This document shows, piece after piece, positions 1 through 5,078 of a stretch of DNA of 5,078 nt. This DNA comes from DSBX01 sp046484845 (lineage in GTDB: Bacteria > Hydrothermota > Tepidihabitantia > Tepidihabitantales > Tepidihabitantaceae). Numbering within the stretch: the first letter of the stretch is position 1; every line of letters begins with the position of its first letter. The position numbers and the translations under genes are program-made. The stretch is from contig JAWOIB010000116.1 in assembly GCA_046484845.1 (NCBI GenBank), positions 1 to 5,078 on the forward strand, in the 5' to 3' direction. Below the pieces are notes generated by a model. That model was not told the origin of the DNA and searched no databases. It saw only the letters and a program-made list of their open reading frames with translations.

Positions 1-72
1 CCTGGCCGTCACCCTGGCCGTCATCCTGGCCACCCCGGGAGCCACCCCGGAGGGGGTCACCGGAGCCGTAGG
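1..72. repeat. Degenerate 12-nt tandem repeat, GC-rich
   Basis: The first two 12-nt units are CCTGGCCGTCAC and CCTGGCCGTCAT, differing only in the last base. A third unit starts CCTGGCC. Further units with decreasing similarity (a GGAGCC or GTCAC core) can be placed at the same 12-nt spacing to about position 72. The period is a multiple of three, so it could encode a 4-residue repeat at the end of an upstream protein, but no frame is convincing. The array is cut by the window edge, so its true length is unknown. Confidence 0.5.
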
Positions 73-129
73 GGAAGCCAGGGGGGGAACGGCCCCGGGG
101 ATGGCCCCCGGGATGGGGTGGGGCTGGTC

Positions 130-178
130 GCTCGGACCGGCTAACTCGTCTATTTCGCGTTAGATAGCCGGTCCGGGC
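130..178. repeat. Long inverted repeat / hairpin
   Basis: The left arm at 130-143 (GCTCGGACCGGCTA) pairs with the right arm at 165-178 (TAGCCGGTCCGGGC) over 14 bp with one G-T pair; the inner 10 bp are perfect. The loop is 21 nt and contains CTAAC/GTTAG-type complementarity that could give an alternative inner pairing. No T-run follows the right arm, so it does not look like a canonical intrinsic terminator. It could end an upstream transcript in a Rho-assisted manner, stabilise a 3' end, or be a protein-binding site. The structure is clearly seen; its role is not known. Confidence 0.6.
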
Positions 179-329
179 CTCGGTAGTTCGCCACCGGCGG
201 GAAAACCGGCCGCCTCACCGGTGTATAACTCTGTGAAGCGGGACGCGCCGGCCAGGCTGGGCAGTTCGATTGTGTCCGCAGCCGCGGAAACAGTTGCAGG
301 TGGATGATGAGATGAGCAGGCGCCCGGGT

Positions 330-358
330 TTGACTCCCCCCGTATCCGGGGCAGGATT
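330..358 (+). promoter_or_regulatory. Weak candidate promoter for the secreted repeat protein
   Basis: A good -35 match, TTGACT, lies at 330-335. With 17-nt spacing the -10 position would be AGGATT at 353-358, which is a poor match to TATAAT. The -35 box is identical to that of the stronger candidate upstream of the tRNA genes, which is the main reason to list it. The spacer contains a small hairpin (CCCCG at 338-342 with CGGGG at 347-351). A start near 365 would leave a leader of about 70 nt before the ATG at 434. An alternative is the TATAAC at 224-229, but that has no -35 partner at proper distance. Confidence 0.25.
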
Positions 359-421
359 TGTGCGGGGAGTTCTGCGGCGCACAGCCCGGGGTGAAGCGTG
401 GGGTTTGAACAGGCTGGTATG

Positions 422-428
422 AAAGGAG
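422..428 (+). promoter_or_regulatory. Ribosome binding site that fixes the start at 434
   Basis: AAAGGAG ends 5 nt before the ATG at 434. The frame stays open upstream with a GTG at 398 and an ATG at 419, but neither has a comparable site. Starting at 434 also gives a typical short signal-peptide n-region. Confidence 0.75.
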
Positions 429-433
429 TCGCG

Positions 434-1282
434 ATGTCTATTCGTGTCTGCGTGGTGCTCGCGGTGCTGCTCGCGGTCGGGTCTGGCCAGGAGTACGTCC
501 GTGAATGGCAGAGTCCGAACCTGGGCCAGAACGCGTGGGCGGGCTGCGGTTATGACTTGAATGGTGATGGCAGGCCTAATCTGTATGCGCGCGGGGGCAG
601 CCAGTTGATTATCTACGATAGCAGCTATCGCCCGTGGTGGACGATAGACCTGCCCGGCTACACATATCCGTCGCTGGCGTTTCCCCGCGATATTGACGGC
701 GACGGGCTTATTAAGCCGGTGGACATCAATGGCGACGGAACCGGCGAGGTGGTGGTCGGCGCGTACCGGATAGACGGCAGCAGCTACTACGGCCGGTTCT
801 GGGTCTATGACGCGGTGACCCGCCAGTTGCAGTGGCAGAGCCCGGAGCTGGCCGGGTTCACCGGTTACGTCCAGCTCGACGATGTTGACGGCGACGGCCG
901 GCACGAGATGATCATCAGCCGCAATGACTACACCGGCGGCTGGGGCTACGTGGAGGTCTATGGCTGCCAGGGCGGCGGGGTCGAGGGACCGGGCGAATAC
1001 GGCCTGAGGTCCAGCCACGCCCGGGCCGTTCCGTCCATCACGAATGCCGGGGTCGAGATTCAGTGCGAGCTGAGTGAGGGCGGACCTGTGCGCCTGCAGG
1101 TCTTCGATGCGGCCGGTCGCGAGGTGAGGGTGTTGCTGGACGCGGAACTGCCGCCGGGACGCTACCCGGTGCGCTGGGACGGCCGCGACCGGGCCGGGTT
1201 GGAACTGCCGGCCGGGACATATCACTATCGGCTGGCAACCGGCGGTCAGGCCGAGACCGGGCGGCTGACGCTGGTGCGATAG
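434..1282 (+). CDS. Secreted FG-GAP/VCBS repeat protein with C-terminal FlgD-like Ig domain
   Basis: This 282-residue protein is predicted to be exported and probably surface-attached or released; its ligand or role is unknown. Residues 1-18 form a signal peptide: a short n-region with Arg4, then a Val/Leu/Ala-rich core, with likely cleavage near Gly18-Gln19. No lipobox is seen. Residues 20-177 hold FG-GAP/VCBS-like segments with calcium-binding motifs: DLNGDG (41-46), DIDGDG (86-91), DINGDG (97-102) and DVDGDGRHE (150-158). The phrases EWQSP (24-28) and QWQSP (133-137) mark an internal repeat. This is too few segments for a full seven-bladed propeller. A Gly-rich linker (about 178-190) leads to a FlgD-like Ig or sorting-type domain (about 206-282), with VRLQVFDAAGREV, a VRWDGRD core and PAGTYHYRL near the end. 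Domains like this are common at the C-termini of exported proteins in WOR-3 and related phyla, where they resemble type IX secretion tails. That link is inference. The downstream operon has its own promoter, so the two are probably independent. Confidence 0.85.
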   Translation: MSIRVCVVLAVLLAVGSGQEYVREWQSPNLGQNAWAGCGYDLNGDGRPNLYARGGSQLIIYDSSYRPWWTIDLPGYTYPSLAFPRDIDGDGLIKPVDINGDGTGEVVVGAYRIDGSSYYGRFWVYDAVTRQLQWQSPELAGFTGYVQLDDVDGDGRHEMIISRNDYTGGWGYVEVYGCQGGGVEGPGEYGLRSSHARAVPSITNAGVEIQCELSEGGPVRLQVFDAAGREVRVLLDAELPPGRYPVRWDGRDRAGLELPAGTYHYRLATGGQAETGRLTLVR

Positions 1283-1302
1283 CGCGTTGCCGGGCGGCGC
1301 TG

Positions 1303-1330
1303 TTGACTTGCGCGGCGGTTCGGCTAGATT
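1303..1330 (+). promoter_or_regulatory. Candidate sigma-70 promoter for the tRNA-Ser/gltX/glnS operon
   Basis: TTGACT at 1303-1308 matches five of six -35 consensus bases. After 16 nt, TAGATT at 1325-1330 matches four of six -10 bases. It lies just after the stop codon at 1282, in the only sizeable gap before the tRNA genes. Transcription would start near 1337 and give a precursor leader of about 50 nt before the first tRNA. No later gap has a comparable promoter, which supports co-transcription of the genes that follow. Confidence 0.6.
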
Positions 1331-1386
1331 TGCTGAGGATTGCGCCGGTGACTGACTGCGGTTGCTCAGAACCGGCCCGAAATGCC

Positions 1387-1473
1387 GGAGGGCTAGTCTA
1401 ATTGGTAAGGCAACGGACTTGAAATCCGTCGGCCCGGGAACGGGCCATGGGGGTTCGAGTCCCCCGCCCTCCG
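1387..1473 (+). tRNA. tRNA-Ser(UGA)
   Basis: This is an 87-nt class II tRNA. The acceptor stem pairs GGAGGGC (1387-1393) with GCCCTCC (1466-1472), followed by discriminator G1473 as expected for serine. The anticodon stem ACGGA/TCCGT encloses the loop CTTGAAA, with anticodon TGA at 1420-1422. The long variable arm pairs GGCCCG (1431-1436) with CGGGCC (1441-1446) around a GGAA loop. The T arm is GGGGG-TTCGAGT-CCCCC (1449-1465). The D stem is short, GTCT with AGGC. CCA is not encoded, so a CCA-adding enzyme must finish the 3' end. The tRNA would read UCA and related UCN codons. All parts were folded by hand and fit well. Confidence 0.97.
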
Positions 1474-1532
1474 TTCAACGGTGCCCGGCCGGTCGGTTTG
1501 ACGTGCCGGTCCGGAACGGCAACACACAATTG

Positions 1533-1621
1533 GGAGAGGTGGCCGAGTGGTCGAAGGCGACCGCTTGCTAAGCGGTTATACGGGTAACTCTGTATCGTGG
1601 GTTCGAATCCCACCCTCTCCG
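1533..1621 (+). tRNA. tRNA-Ser(GCU)
   Basis: This is an 89-nt class II tRNA. The acceptor stem pairs GGAGAGG (1533-1539) with CCTCTCC (1614-1620), followed by discriminator G1621. The anticodon stem ACCGC/GCGGT encloses the loop TTGCTAA, with anticodon GCT at 1567-1569, for AGC and AGU codons. The long variable arm pairs ATAC (1578-1581) with GTAT (1592-1595), with further G-T and G-C pairs inside. The T arm is GTGGG-TTCGAAT-CCCAC (1597-1613). CCA is not encoded. The gene lies 59 nt after tRNA-Ser(UGA) and only 19 nt before the gltX start codon, so the same transcript very likely carries tRNA and mRNA and must be cut at this 3' end. Confidence 0.97.
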
Positions 1622-1640
1622 TTCCGTTCTTGCTGAGTCA

Positions 1641-3233
1641 ATGAACAGCGCTAAGGAAGTAAGAGTACGAATCGCCCCGTCACCGACCGGGGCGATGCAT
1701 CTTGGCCTGGCCCGGACCGCACTCTACAACTGGCTGTTCGCCCGCCGGCAAGGCGGGAAGTTCATCCTGCGGATCGACGACACCGACCGGCAGCGGAACC
1801 TGGCCGAGGTGCTGCAGCCCATCCTGGACGGGCTGCGCTGGCTCGGCATCGACTGGGACGAGGGGCCGGAGGTGGGCGGGCCGCACGAGCCTTACTTCCA
1901 GTCGGAGCGGACCCGCTGGCACCGCGAGGCGGTGGACCGGCTGTTGCATACCGGGCATGCTTACTGGGACTACGCGACCCCGGAGGAGATTGAGGCGGAA
2001 CGGAAGCAGGCGATTGAGTCGAAGCAGGGCGTGTTCCGGTATTCGCGGCGCTGGATGGCCGAGGGGCCGGGGGAGAGGCACAAGTTCGAGGCGCAGGGCC
2101 GCCGGGCGGTGGTTCGGCTGAAGATGCCGAGCGCAGGTCGGCTGGAGCTGGACGACCTGGTGCGCGGCCGGGTGGTCTTCGATTGGGAGCGGGAACAGGA
2201 CCATGTGGTTCAGCGGCAGGACGGCAGTTTTCTGTATCACCTGGCGAGTGCGGTGGACGACGCGGTGATGGGCGTCACGCATATCGTCCGGGCCGAGGAA
2301 CACCTGTCGAATACCCCGCGCCAGGTCTTTATCGCGCAGGCGCTGGGCTACCCGCTGCCGCAGTTCGCCCACCTGCCATTTGTGGCCGAGCCGGGCAGCC
2401 GGAGCAAGCTGAGCAAGCGCAAGATGGCGCAGTACCTGAAAGACCGGGAGTTCGCGGAGCTGCTGGCGCACGGCCGCCGGGTTGCGGAACGGTCCGGGCC
2501 CGCAGCGGAGCAGTCGAGCCTCAACCCGGTGACGGTTGATTTCTACCGGGCGGCCGGCTTCCTGCCCGGGGCGCTGGTGAACTACCTGGCGCTGCTCGGC
2601 TGGGCGCTGGATGACCGGACCGAGTCGTTCAGCCGCGAGGAGCTGGTCCGGGTGTTCACGCTCGAGAGGGTGAACAGTTCGCCGGCCAGTTTTGACCCGG
2701 CCCGTTTGATGGCCTTCCAGGTGCGGCACATGCTCGCGTTGCCGGTCGCGGACCGCGTGCGCCTGACGCTGCCCTGGCTGGTTCGGGCCGGTCTGGTCGC
2801 GCAGCCGGTTGAGACGCGGGTCGAGCGGAAGCTCGCCGCGGTGCTGGAGGCGGCCGGGGACAGGCTGAAGCTGACCGGCGACGTGTTGGATTACGCGGAT
2901 TTCTTCCAGCCGGACGACCAGCTCGAGTGTGACCCGGTGGCCTTCAGGAAGCGGCTGGGCGCGCCGGGCGCGGCTGAGTTGCTCGGCCGGTTCCGCGGCT
3001 GGCTGGCGGAACTCGAGCCGTTTTCCGCCCCGGCGCTGGAGGAGTTGCTGAACCGGTTCGTGGCGGAGGAGGGCATCAAGGTCGGACAGGTGATTCACGC
3101 CCTGCGGGTGGCCGTCACCGGCAAGGCAATCGGTTTCGGGATGTTCGAGACAATGGCGATTCTCGGCCGGGAGAGCTGTCTGGTCCGGATCGACCGGGCG
3201 CTGACAAGGGCGAAGAGTGTGGAGGAACGATGA
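1641..3233 (+). CDS. gltX: Glutamyl-tRNA synthetase, divergent class Ib form
   Basis: This cytoplasmic enzyme joins glutamate to tRNA-Glu using ATP. At 530 residues it is longer than the usual 465-500. The N-terminal Rossmann domain has APSPTG (12-17) and the HIGH equivalent HLGL (20-23). The second signature is KLSKR (256-260). DHVVQRQDGSFLYHLASAVD (187-206) and LSNTPRQ (222-228) match the glutamate/tRNA acceptor-binding region. The stem-contact part, with NYLALLGW and ERVNSSPASFDP, covers about 297-360; the helical anticodon-binding part runs from about 370 to 525. Odd points: LRIDDTD (43-49) where most bacterial enzymes have IEDTD; AYWDYATPEE (107-116) lacks the cysteines of zinc-binding forms; RAEEH (217-221) replaces the usual RGxDH; and about 30-35 extra residues (261-296) follow KLSKR. 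ATG 1641 is the only sensible in-frame start, but no Shine-Dalgarno sequence precedes it. The gene lies 19 nt after a tRNA and overlaps glnS by 4 nt. Confidence 0.96.
   Translation: MNSAKEVRVRIAPSPTGAMHLGLARTALYNWLFARRQGGKFILRIDDTDRQRNLAEVLQPILDGLRWLGIDWDEGPEVGGPHEPYFQSERTRWHREAVDRLLHTGHAYWDYATPEEIEAERKQAIESKQGVFRYSRRWMAEGPGERHKFEAQGRRAVVRLKMPSAGRLELDDLVRGRVVFDWEREQDHVVQRQDGSFLYHLASAVDDAVMGVTHIVRAEEHLSNTPRQVFIAQALGYPLPQFAHLPFVAEPGSRSKLSKRKMAQYLKDREFAELLAHGRRVAERSGPAAEQSSLNPVTVDFYRAAGFLPGALVNYLALLGWALDDRTESFSREELVRVFTLERVNSSPASFDPARLMAFQVRHMLALPVADRVRLTLPWLVRAGLVAQPVETRVERKLAAVLEAAGDRLKLTGDVLDYADFFQPDDQLECDPVAFRKRLGAPGAAELLGRFRGWLAELEPFSAPALEELLNRFVAEEGIKVGQVIHALRVAVTGKAIGFGMFETMAILGRESCLVRIDRALTRAKSVEER
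3221..3225 (+). promoter_or_regulatory. Ribosome binding site of glnS inside the gltX end
   Basis: GGAGG lies 4 nt before the glnS ATG at 3230, within the last codons of gltX. The start and the gltX stop share the sequence ATGA (3230-3233), an arrangement typical of translational coupling, so the two enzymes are probably made in linked amounts. Confidence 0.8.
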
Positions 3234-4924
3234 GCGAGGACAAGCGCAGGCACTTCATCGAGGAAGCGATCGAGACGGACCTTGCCGCCGGACGATTCGA
3301 ACGGGTTCAGACCCGATTCCCGCCTGAGCCGAACGGCTACCTGCACATCGGTCACGCCAAGGCCTTCGGCATAGATTTCGAGATGGCGGCGAAGTACGGC
3401 GGGCTCTGCAACCTGCGTTTCGACGATACCAACCCGACCCGCGAGGAGACCGAGTACGTCGACGCCATCAAGGAAGACATCCGCTGGCTCGGCTACGACT
3501 GGGGCGACCGGTGCTTCTTCGCCTCGGACTACTTCGAGCAGCTCTATCGCTGGGCCGAGCAGCTCATCGAGGCGGGCAAGGCCTACGTCTGCGACCTGAC
3601 TCCGGACGAGGTGCGCGAGCACCGGGGTACGCTGACCGAGCCCGGCCGCAATAGTCCGTACCGGGACCGGCCGGTCGAGGAGAATCTCGACCTGTTTCGG
3701 CGGATGCGGGCCGGGGAGTTCCCGGATGGGTCCAGGACTTTGAGGGCGAAGATCGACATGGCCGCGCCGAACTTGAACATGCGCGACCCGGTGATGTACC
3801 GGATACTCCGCGCCCACCACCACCGGACCGGTGACGAGTGGTGCATCTACCCGACCTACGACTGGGCGCACGGCGAGAGTGACTCGATCGAGCGCGTAAC
3901 GCATTCGCTCTGTTCGCTGGAGTTTGAAGACCACCGGCCGCTCTACGAGTGGTTCATCCGCGAGTTGGGCATCTTCCCCTCGCGCCAGATCGAGTTCGCG
4001 CGGATGAACCTGACCCACACGGTGATGTCCAAGCGCCGCCTGCGCGAGCTCGTCGAGGAGGGTCGCGTCGCGGGCTGGGACGACCCGCGGATGCCGACGC
4101 TCTGCGGCCTGCGGCGGCGCGGCTACACGCCCGGGGCGATTCGTAACTTCCTGAGCCGGGTCGGCGTGGCCAAGAGTGACAGCGTCATCGACATTGCGCT
4201 GCTTGAGCACTGTCTGCGCGAGGAGCTGAACCGCACCACCCCGCGGGTGATGGTCGTGCTCCGGCCACTCAAAGTTGTGATTGAGAACTACCCGGAGGGC
4301 CAGGTCGAGGAACTGGCAGCGGTGAACAACCCCGAGGACCCCGGGGCAGGGACGCGCAAAGTTCCGTTCAGCCGCGAGCTGTACATCGAGGCGGACGATT
4401 TCCGCGAGGACCCGCCGCCCAAGTACTTCCGCCTGGCGCCCGGCCGGGAAGTCCGGCTCAAGCACGCCTACTTCGTCCGGTGCGAGCGCGTGGTCAGGGA
4501 TTCTTCAGGTGACGTCGTCGAGCTGCGTTGCAGTTACGACCCGGCGACGCGCGGCGGTGAGGCTCCTGACGCCCGCCGGGTGAAGGGTACGCTGCACTGG
4601 GTGTCCGCCCGGGAGTCGGTGCCGGTCTCCGTTCGGCTGTACGACCACCTGTTCAGCGGGCCGGACCCCGATGACGTCGAGCCGGGTACGACCTGGAAGG
4701 ATAATCTGAACCCGGGGTCCATGGAAACGCTGGATGGCTGTCGCGCGGAGCCGGCGCTCGCCGGCGCCAGCGTAGGCAATCGGTACCAGTTCCTGCGGCA
4801 TGGTTACTTCTGCGTTGACCGGGACTCGGTGGCCGGACGGCTGATCATAAACCGGGCCGCCGCGCTGCGCGACAGCTGGACAAAGGCAGATACGCAGAAC
4901 GTAGTGGCCAAGCGGTCAGGATAG
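3230..4924 (+). CDS. glnS: Glutaminyl-tRNA synthetase
   Basis: This cytoplasmic class Ib enzyme attaches glutamine to tRNA-Gln using ATP. The 564 residues fit the family (the E. coli enzyme is about 554). The N-terminal catalytic domain has PPEPNGYLHIGHAKA (31-45) with a perfect HIGH at 39-42, then LRFDDTNP (62-69), where Asp66 corresponds to the known glutamine/tRNA-contacting aspartate. YPTYDWAHGESD (207-218) includes Tyr210, equivalent to the glutamine-binding tyrosine. VMSKR (265-269) is the second ATP-binding signature. RGYTPGAIRNF (297-307) belongs to the following helical part. From about 338 the C-terminal beta-barrel anticodon-binding domains begin, with HWVSA (456-460) and VRLYDHLF (468-475). 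RFDDTNP and the barrel C-terminus separate it from gltX. Bacterial glnS is generally held to have come by ancient transfer from eukaryotes. It follows gltX with a 4-nt overlap and precedes another gene by 19 nt. No key residue appears to be missing. Confidence 0.98.
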   Translation: MSEDKRRHFIEEAIETDLAAGRFERVQTRFPPEPNGYLHIGHAKAFGIDFEMAAKYGGLCNLRFDDTNPTREETEYVDAIKEDIRWLGYDWGDRCFFASDYFEQLYRWAEQLIEAGKAYVCDLTPDEVREHRGTLTEPGRNSPYRDRPVEENLDLFRRMRAGEFPDGSRTLRAKIDMAAPNLNMRDPVMYRILRAHHHRTGDEWCIYPTYDWAHGESDSIERVTHSLCSLEFEDHRPLYEWFIRELGIFPSRQIEFARMNLTHTVMSKRRLRELVEEGRVAGWDDPRMPTLCGLRRRGYTPGAIRNFLSRVGVAKSDSVIDIALLEHCLREELNRTTPRVMVVLRPLKVVIENYPEGQVEELAAVNNPEDPGAGTRKVPFSRELYIEADDFREDPPPKYFRLAPGREVRLKHAYFVRCERVVRDSSGDVVELRCSYDPATRGGEAPDARRVKGTLHWVSARESVPVSVRLYDHLFSGPDPDDVEPGTTWKDNLNPGSMETLDGCRAEPALAGASVGNRYQFLRHGYFCVDRDSVAGRLIINRAAALRDSWTKADTQNVVAKRSG

Positions 4925-4933
4925 CGAGTGAAC

Positions 4934-4941
4934 AGGAGGAG
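4934..4941 (+). promoter_or_regulatory. Strong ribosome binding site for the partial gene at 4944
   Basis: AGGAGGAG lies directly upstream of a GTG at 4944. No in-frame ATG lies nearby, so this site decides the GTG start. It falls in the 19-nt gap after glnS. Confidence 0.7.
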
Positions 4942-4943
4942 AA

Positions 4944-5078
4944 GTGACTGATCTCGTCAGCGAGTTGCGTTCAACCCAGAGCATAACCCTGCTGGATTGT
5001 ATCAGAGTGCTCTTTGAGGCTCCGCGCCCGGGAGAGCGGACCCGGCTGGCGGTTGCGCCCGAATCGGTCGGCAGGGAC
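4944..5078 (+). CDS. Partial gene of unknown function, last in the visible operon
   Basis: The reading frame starts with GTG at 4944 and stays open for 45 codons to the right edge, so the C-terminus is missing. The protein begins MTDLVSELRSTQSITLLDCI and continues with a short hydrophobic stretch and a Pro/Arg-rich stretch (APRPGERTR). No signal peptide or full membrane segment is visible, so it is probably cytoplasmic. I do not recognise the family from this fragment. Support for it being real comes from the strong ribosome binding site, the 19-nt distance from glnS, and the absence of any terminator in between, which suggests it is co-transcribed with the synthetase genes. Confidence 0.65.
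   Translation, partial: MTDLVSELRSTQSITLLDCIRVLFEAPRPGERTRLAVAPESVGRD

Larger units (their letters stand above)
1..433. other. Intergenic region without a supportable gene
   Basis: No coding region can be supported here. Two + strand frames are open from the left edge: one ends at a TAA at 142-144, the other at a TAG at 161-163. Either could be the last 45-55 codons of an upstream gene, but both encode low-complexity Gly/Pro/Ala/Arg-rich sequence of the kind GC-rich repeats give by chance. The region contains a degenerate 12-nt repeat (1-72), GC palindromes around 92-118, a long hairpin (130-178) and a weak promoter-like pair (330-358). No tRNA or known RNA fold was recognised. The long minus-strand open frame that covers part of this region is a shadow of the gene at 434-1282. 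Confidence 0.6.

Noticed and set aside
398..433. Upstream starts for the secreted protein at GTG 398 or ATG 419
   Set aside because: Neither has a good ribosome binding site, while ATG 434 has AAAGGAG at proper spacing and gives a compact signal peptide.
215..1225. Minus-strand open frame of 336 codons opposite the secreted repeat protein
   Set aside because: It is the antisense shadow of a gene with clear signal peptide, repeats and domain motifs; the product is low-complexity Arg/Pro/Ala-rich sequence typical of GC-rich antisense frames.
1281..1301. Possible terminator after the secreted repeat protein (AGCGC with GCGCT)
   Set aside because: Only a 5-bp stem with an 11-nt loop, overlapping the stop codon and lacking a T-run.
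1344..1376. T-box or other riboswitch leader before the tRNA genes
   Set aside because: The GCCGGT/ACCGGC pairing and the inner CGGTT/AACCG hairpin are short, and no T-box sequence or known riboswitch core is seen.
1498..1530. Second promoter between the two tRNA genes (TTGACG at 1498-1503)
   Set aside because: The nearest AT-rich -10 candidate, CACAAT at 1525-1530, is 21 nt away, which is too far, and nothing better is present.
1362..1571. Short + and - strand open frames across the tRNA genes
   Set aside because: They run through two well-folded tRNA-Ser genes; the translations are derived from tRNA sequence and are a common annotation error.
1680..3098. Minus-strand open frame of 472 codons opposite gltX
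   Set aside because: The + strand is unmistakably gltX; the antisense product is Arg/Gln/Leu/Pro-rich with no recognisable motif.
3095..4465. Minus-strand open frame of 456 codons opposite glnS
   Set aside because: It mirrors glnS codons and has no domain signature; high GC lowers stop frequency in antisense frames.

Overview
This is a GC-rich bacterial chromosomal window built around translation genes. Two serine tRNA genes, gltX (glutamyl-tRNA synthetase), glnS (glutaminyl-tRNA synthetase) and the start of a further gene all lie on the + strand and appear to form one operon. Upstream is a separate small secreted protein with FG-GAP/VCBS-type calcium-binding repeats and a C-terminal FlgD-like Ig domain. 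That C-terminal domain on an exported repeat protein, high GC, and a gltX of unusual type together suggest an uncultured lineage such as candidate phylum WOR-3 (Stahlbacteria) or a relative in the FCB/Eisenbacteria/Latescibacteria area. This taxonomic guess is inference from family knowledge, not from a search.

Layout. Positions 1-433 hold no gene I can support. They contain a degenerate 12-nt GC-rich repeat at the left edge, a strong 14-bp hairpin at 130-178, and a weak promoter-like signal near 330-358. The secreted repeat protein occupies 434-1282. A 104-nt gap (1283-1386) carries the best promoter in the window (TTGACT-16 nt-TAGATT). Then come tRNA-Ser(UGA) at 1387-1473 and tRNA-Ser(GCU) at 1533-1621. 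gltX (1641-3233) begins only 19 nt after the second tRNA and has no visible Shine-Dalgarno sequence. glnS (3230-4924) overlaps gltX by 4 nt (ATGA) and has a good ribosome binding site. A partial gene starts with GTG at 4944 behind a strong ribosome binding site and runs off the right edge.

How the genes work together. The operon supplies two of the tRNAs needed for serine codons and the two related class Ib synthetases that charge tRNA-Glu and tRNA-Gln. A dedicated glnS means the cell can make Gln-tRNA directly, without depending only on the GatCAB transamidation route. The most unusual points are the tRNA-to-mRNA junction without a Shine-Dalgarno sequence, the divergent gltX with an extra segment after its KLSKR motif, and the coupled gltX-glnS pair. 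I did not find a new defence system, mobile element, CRISPR array or riboswitch.
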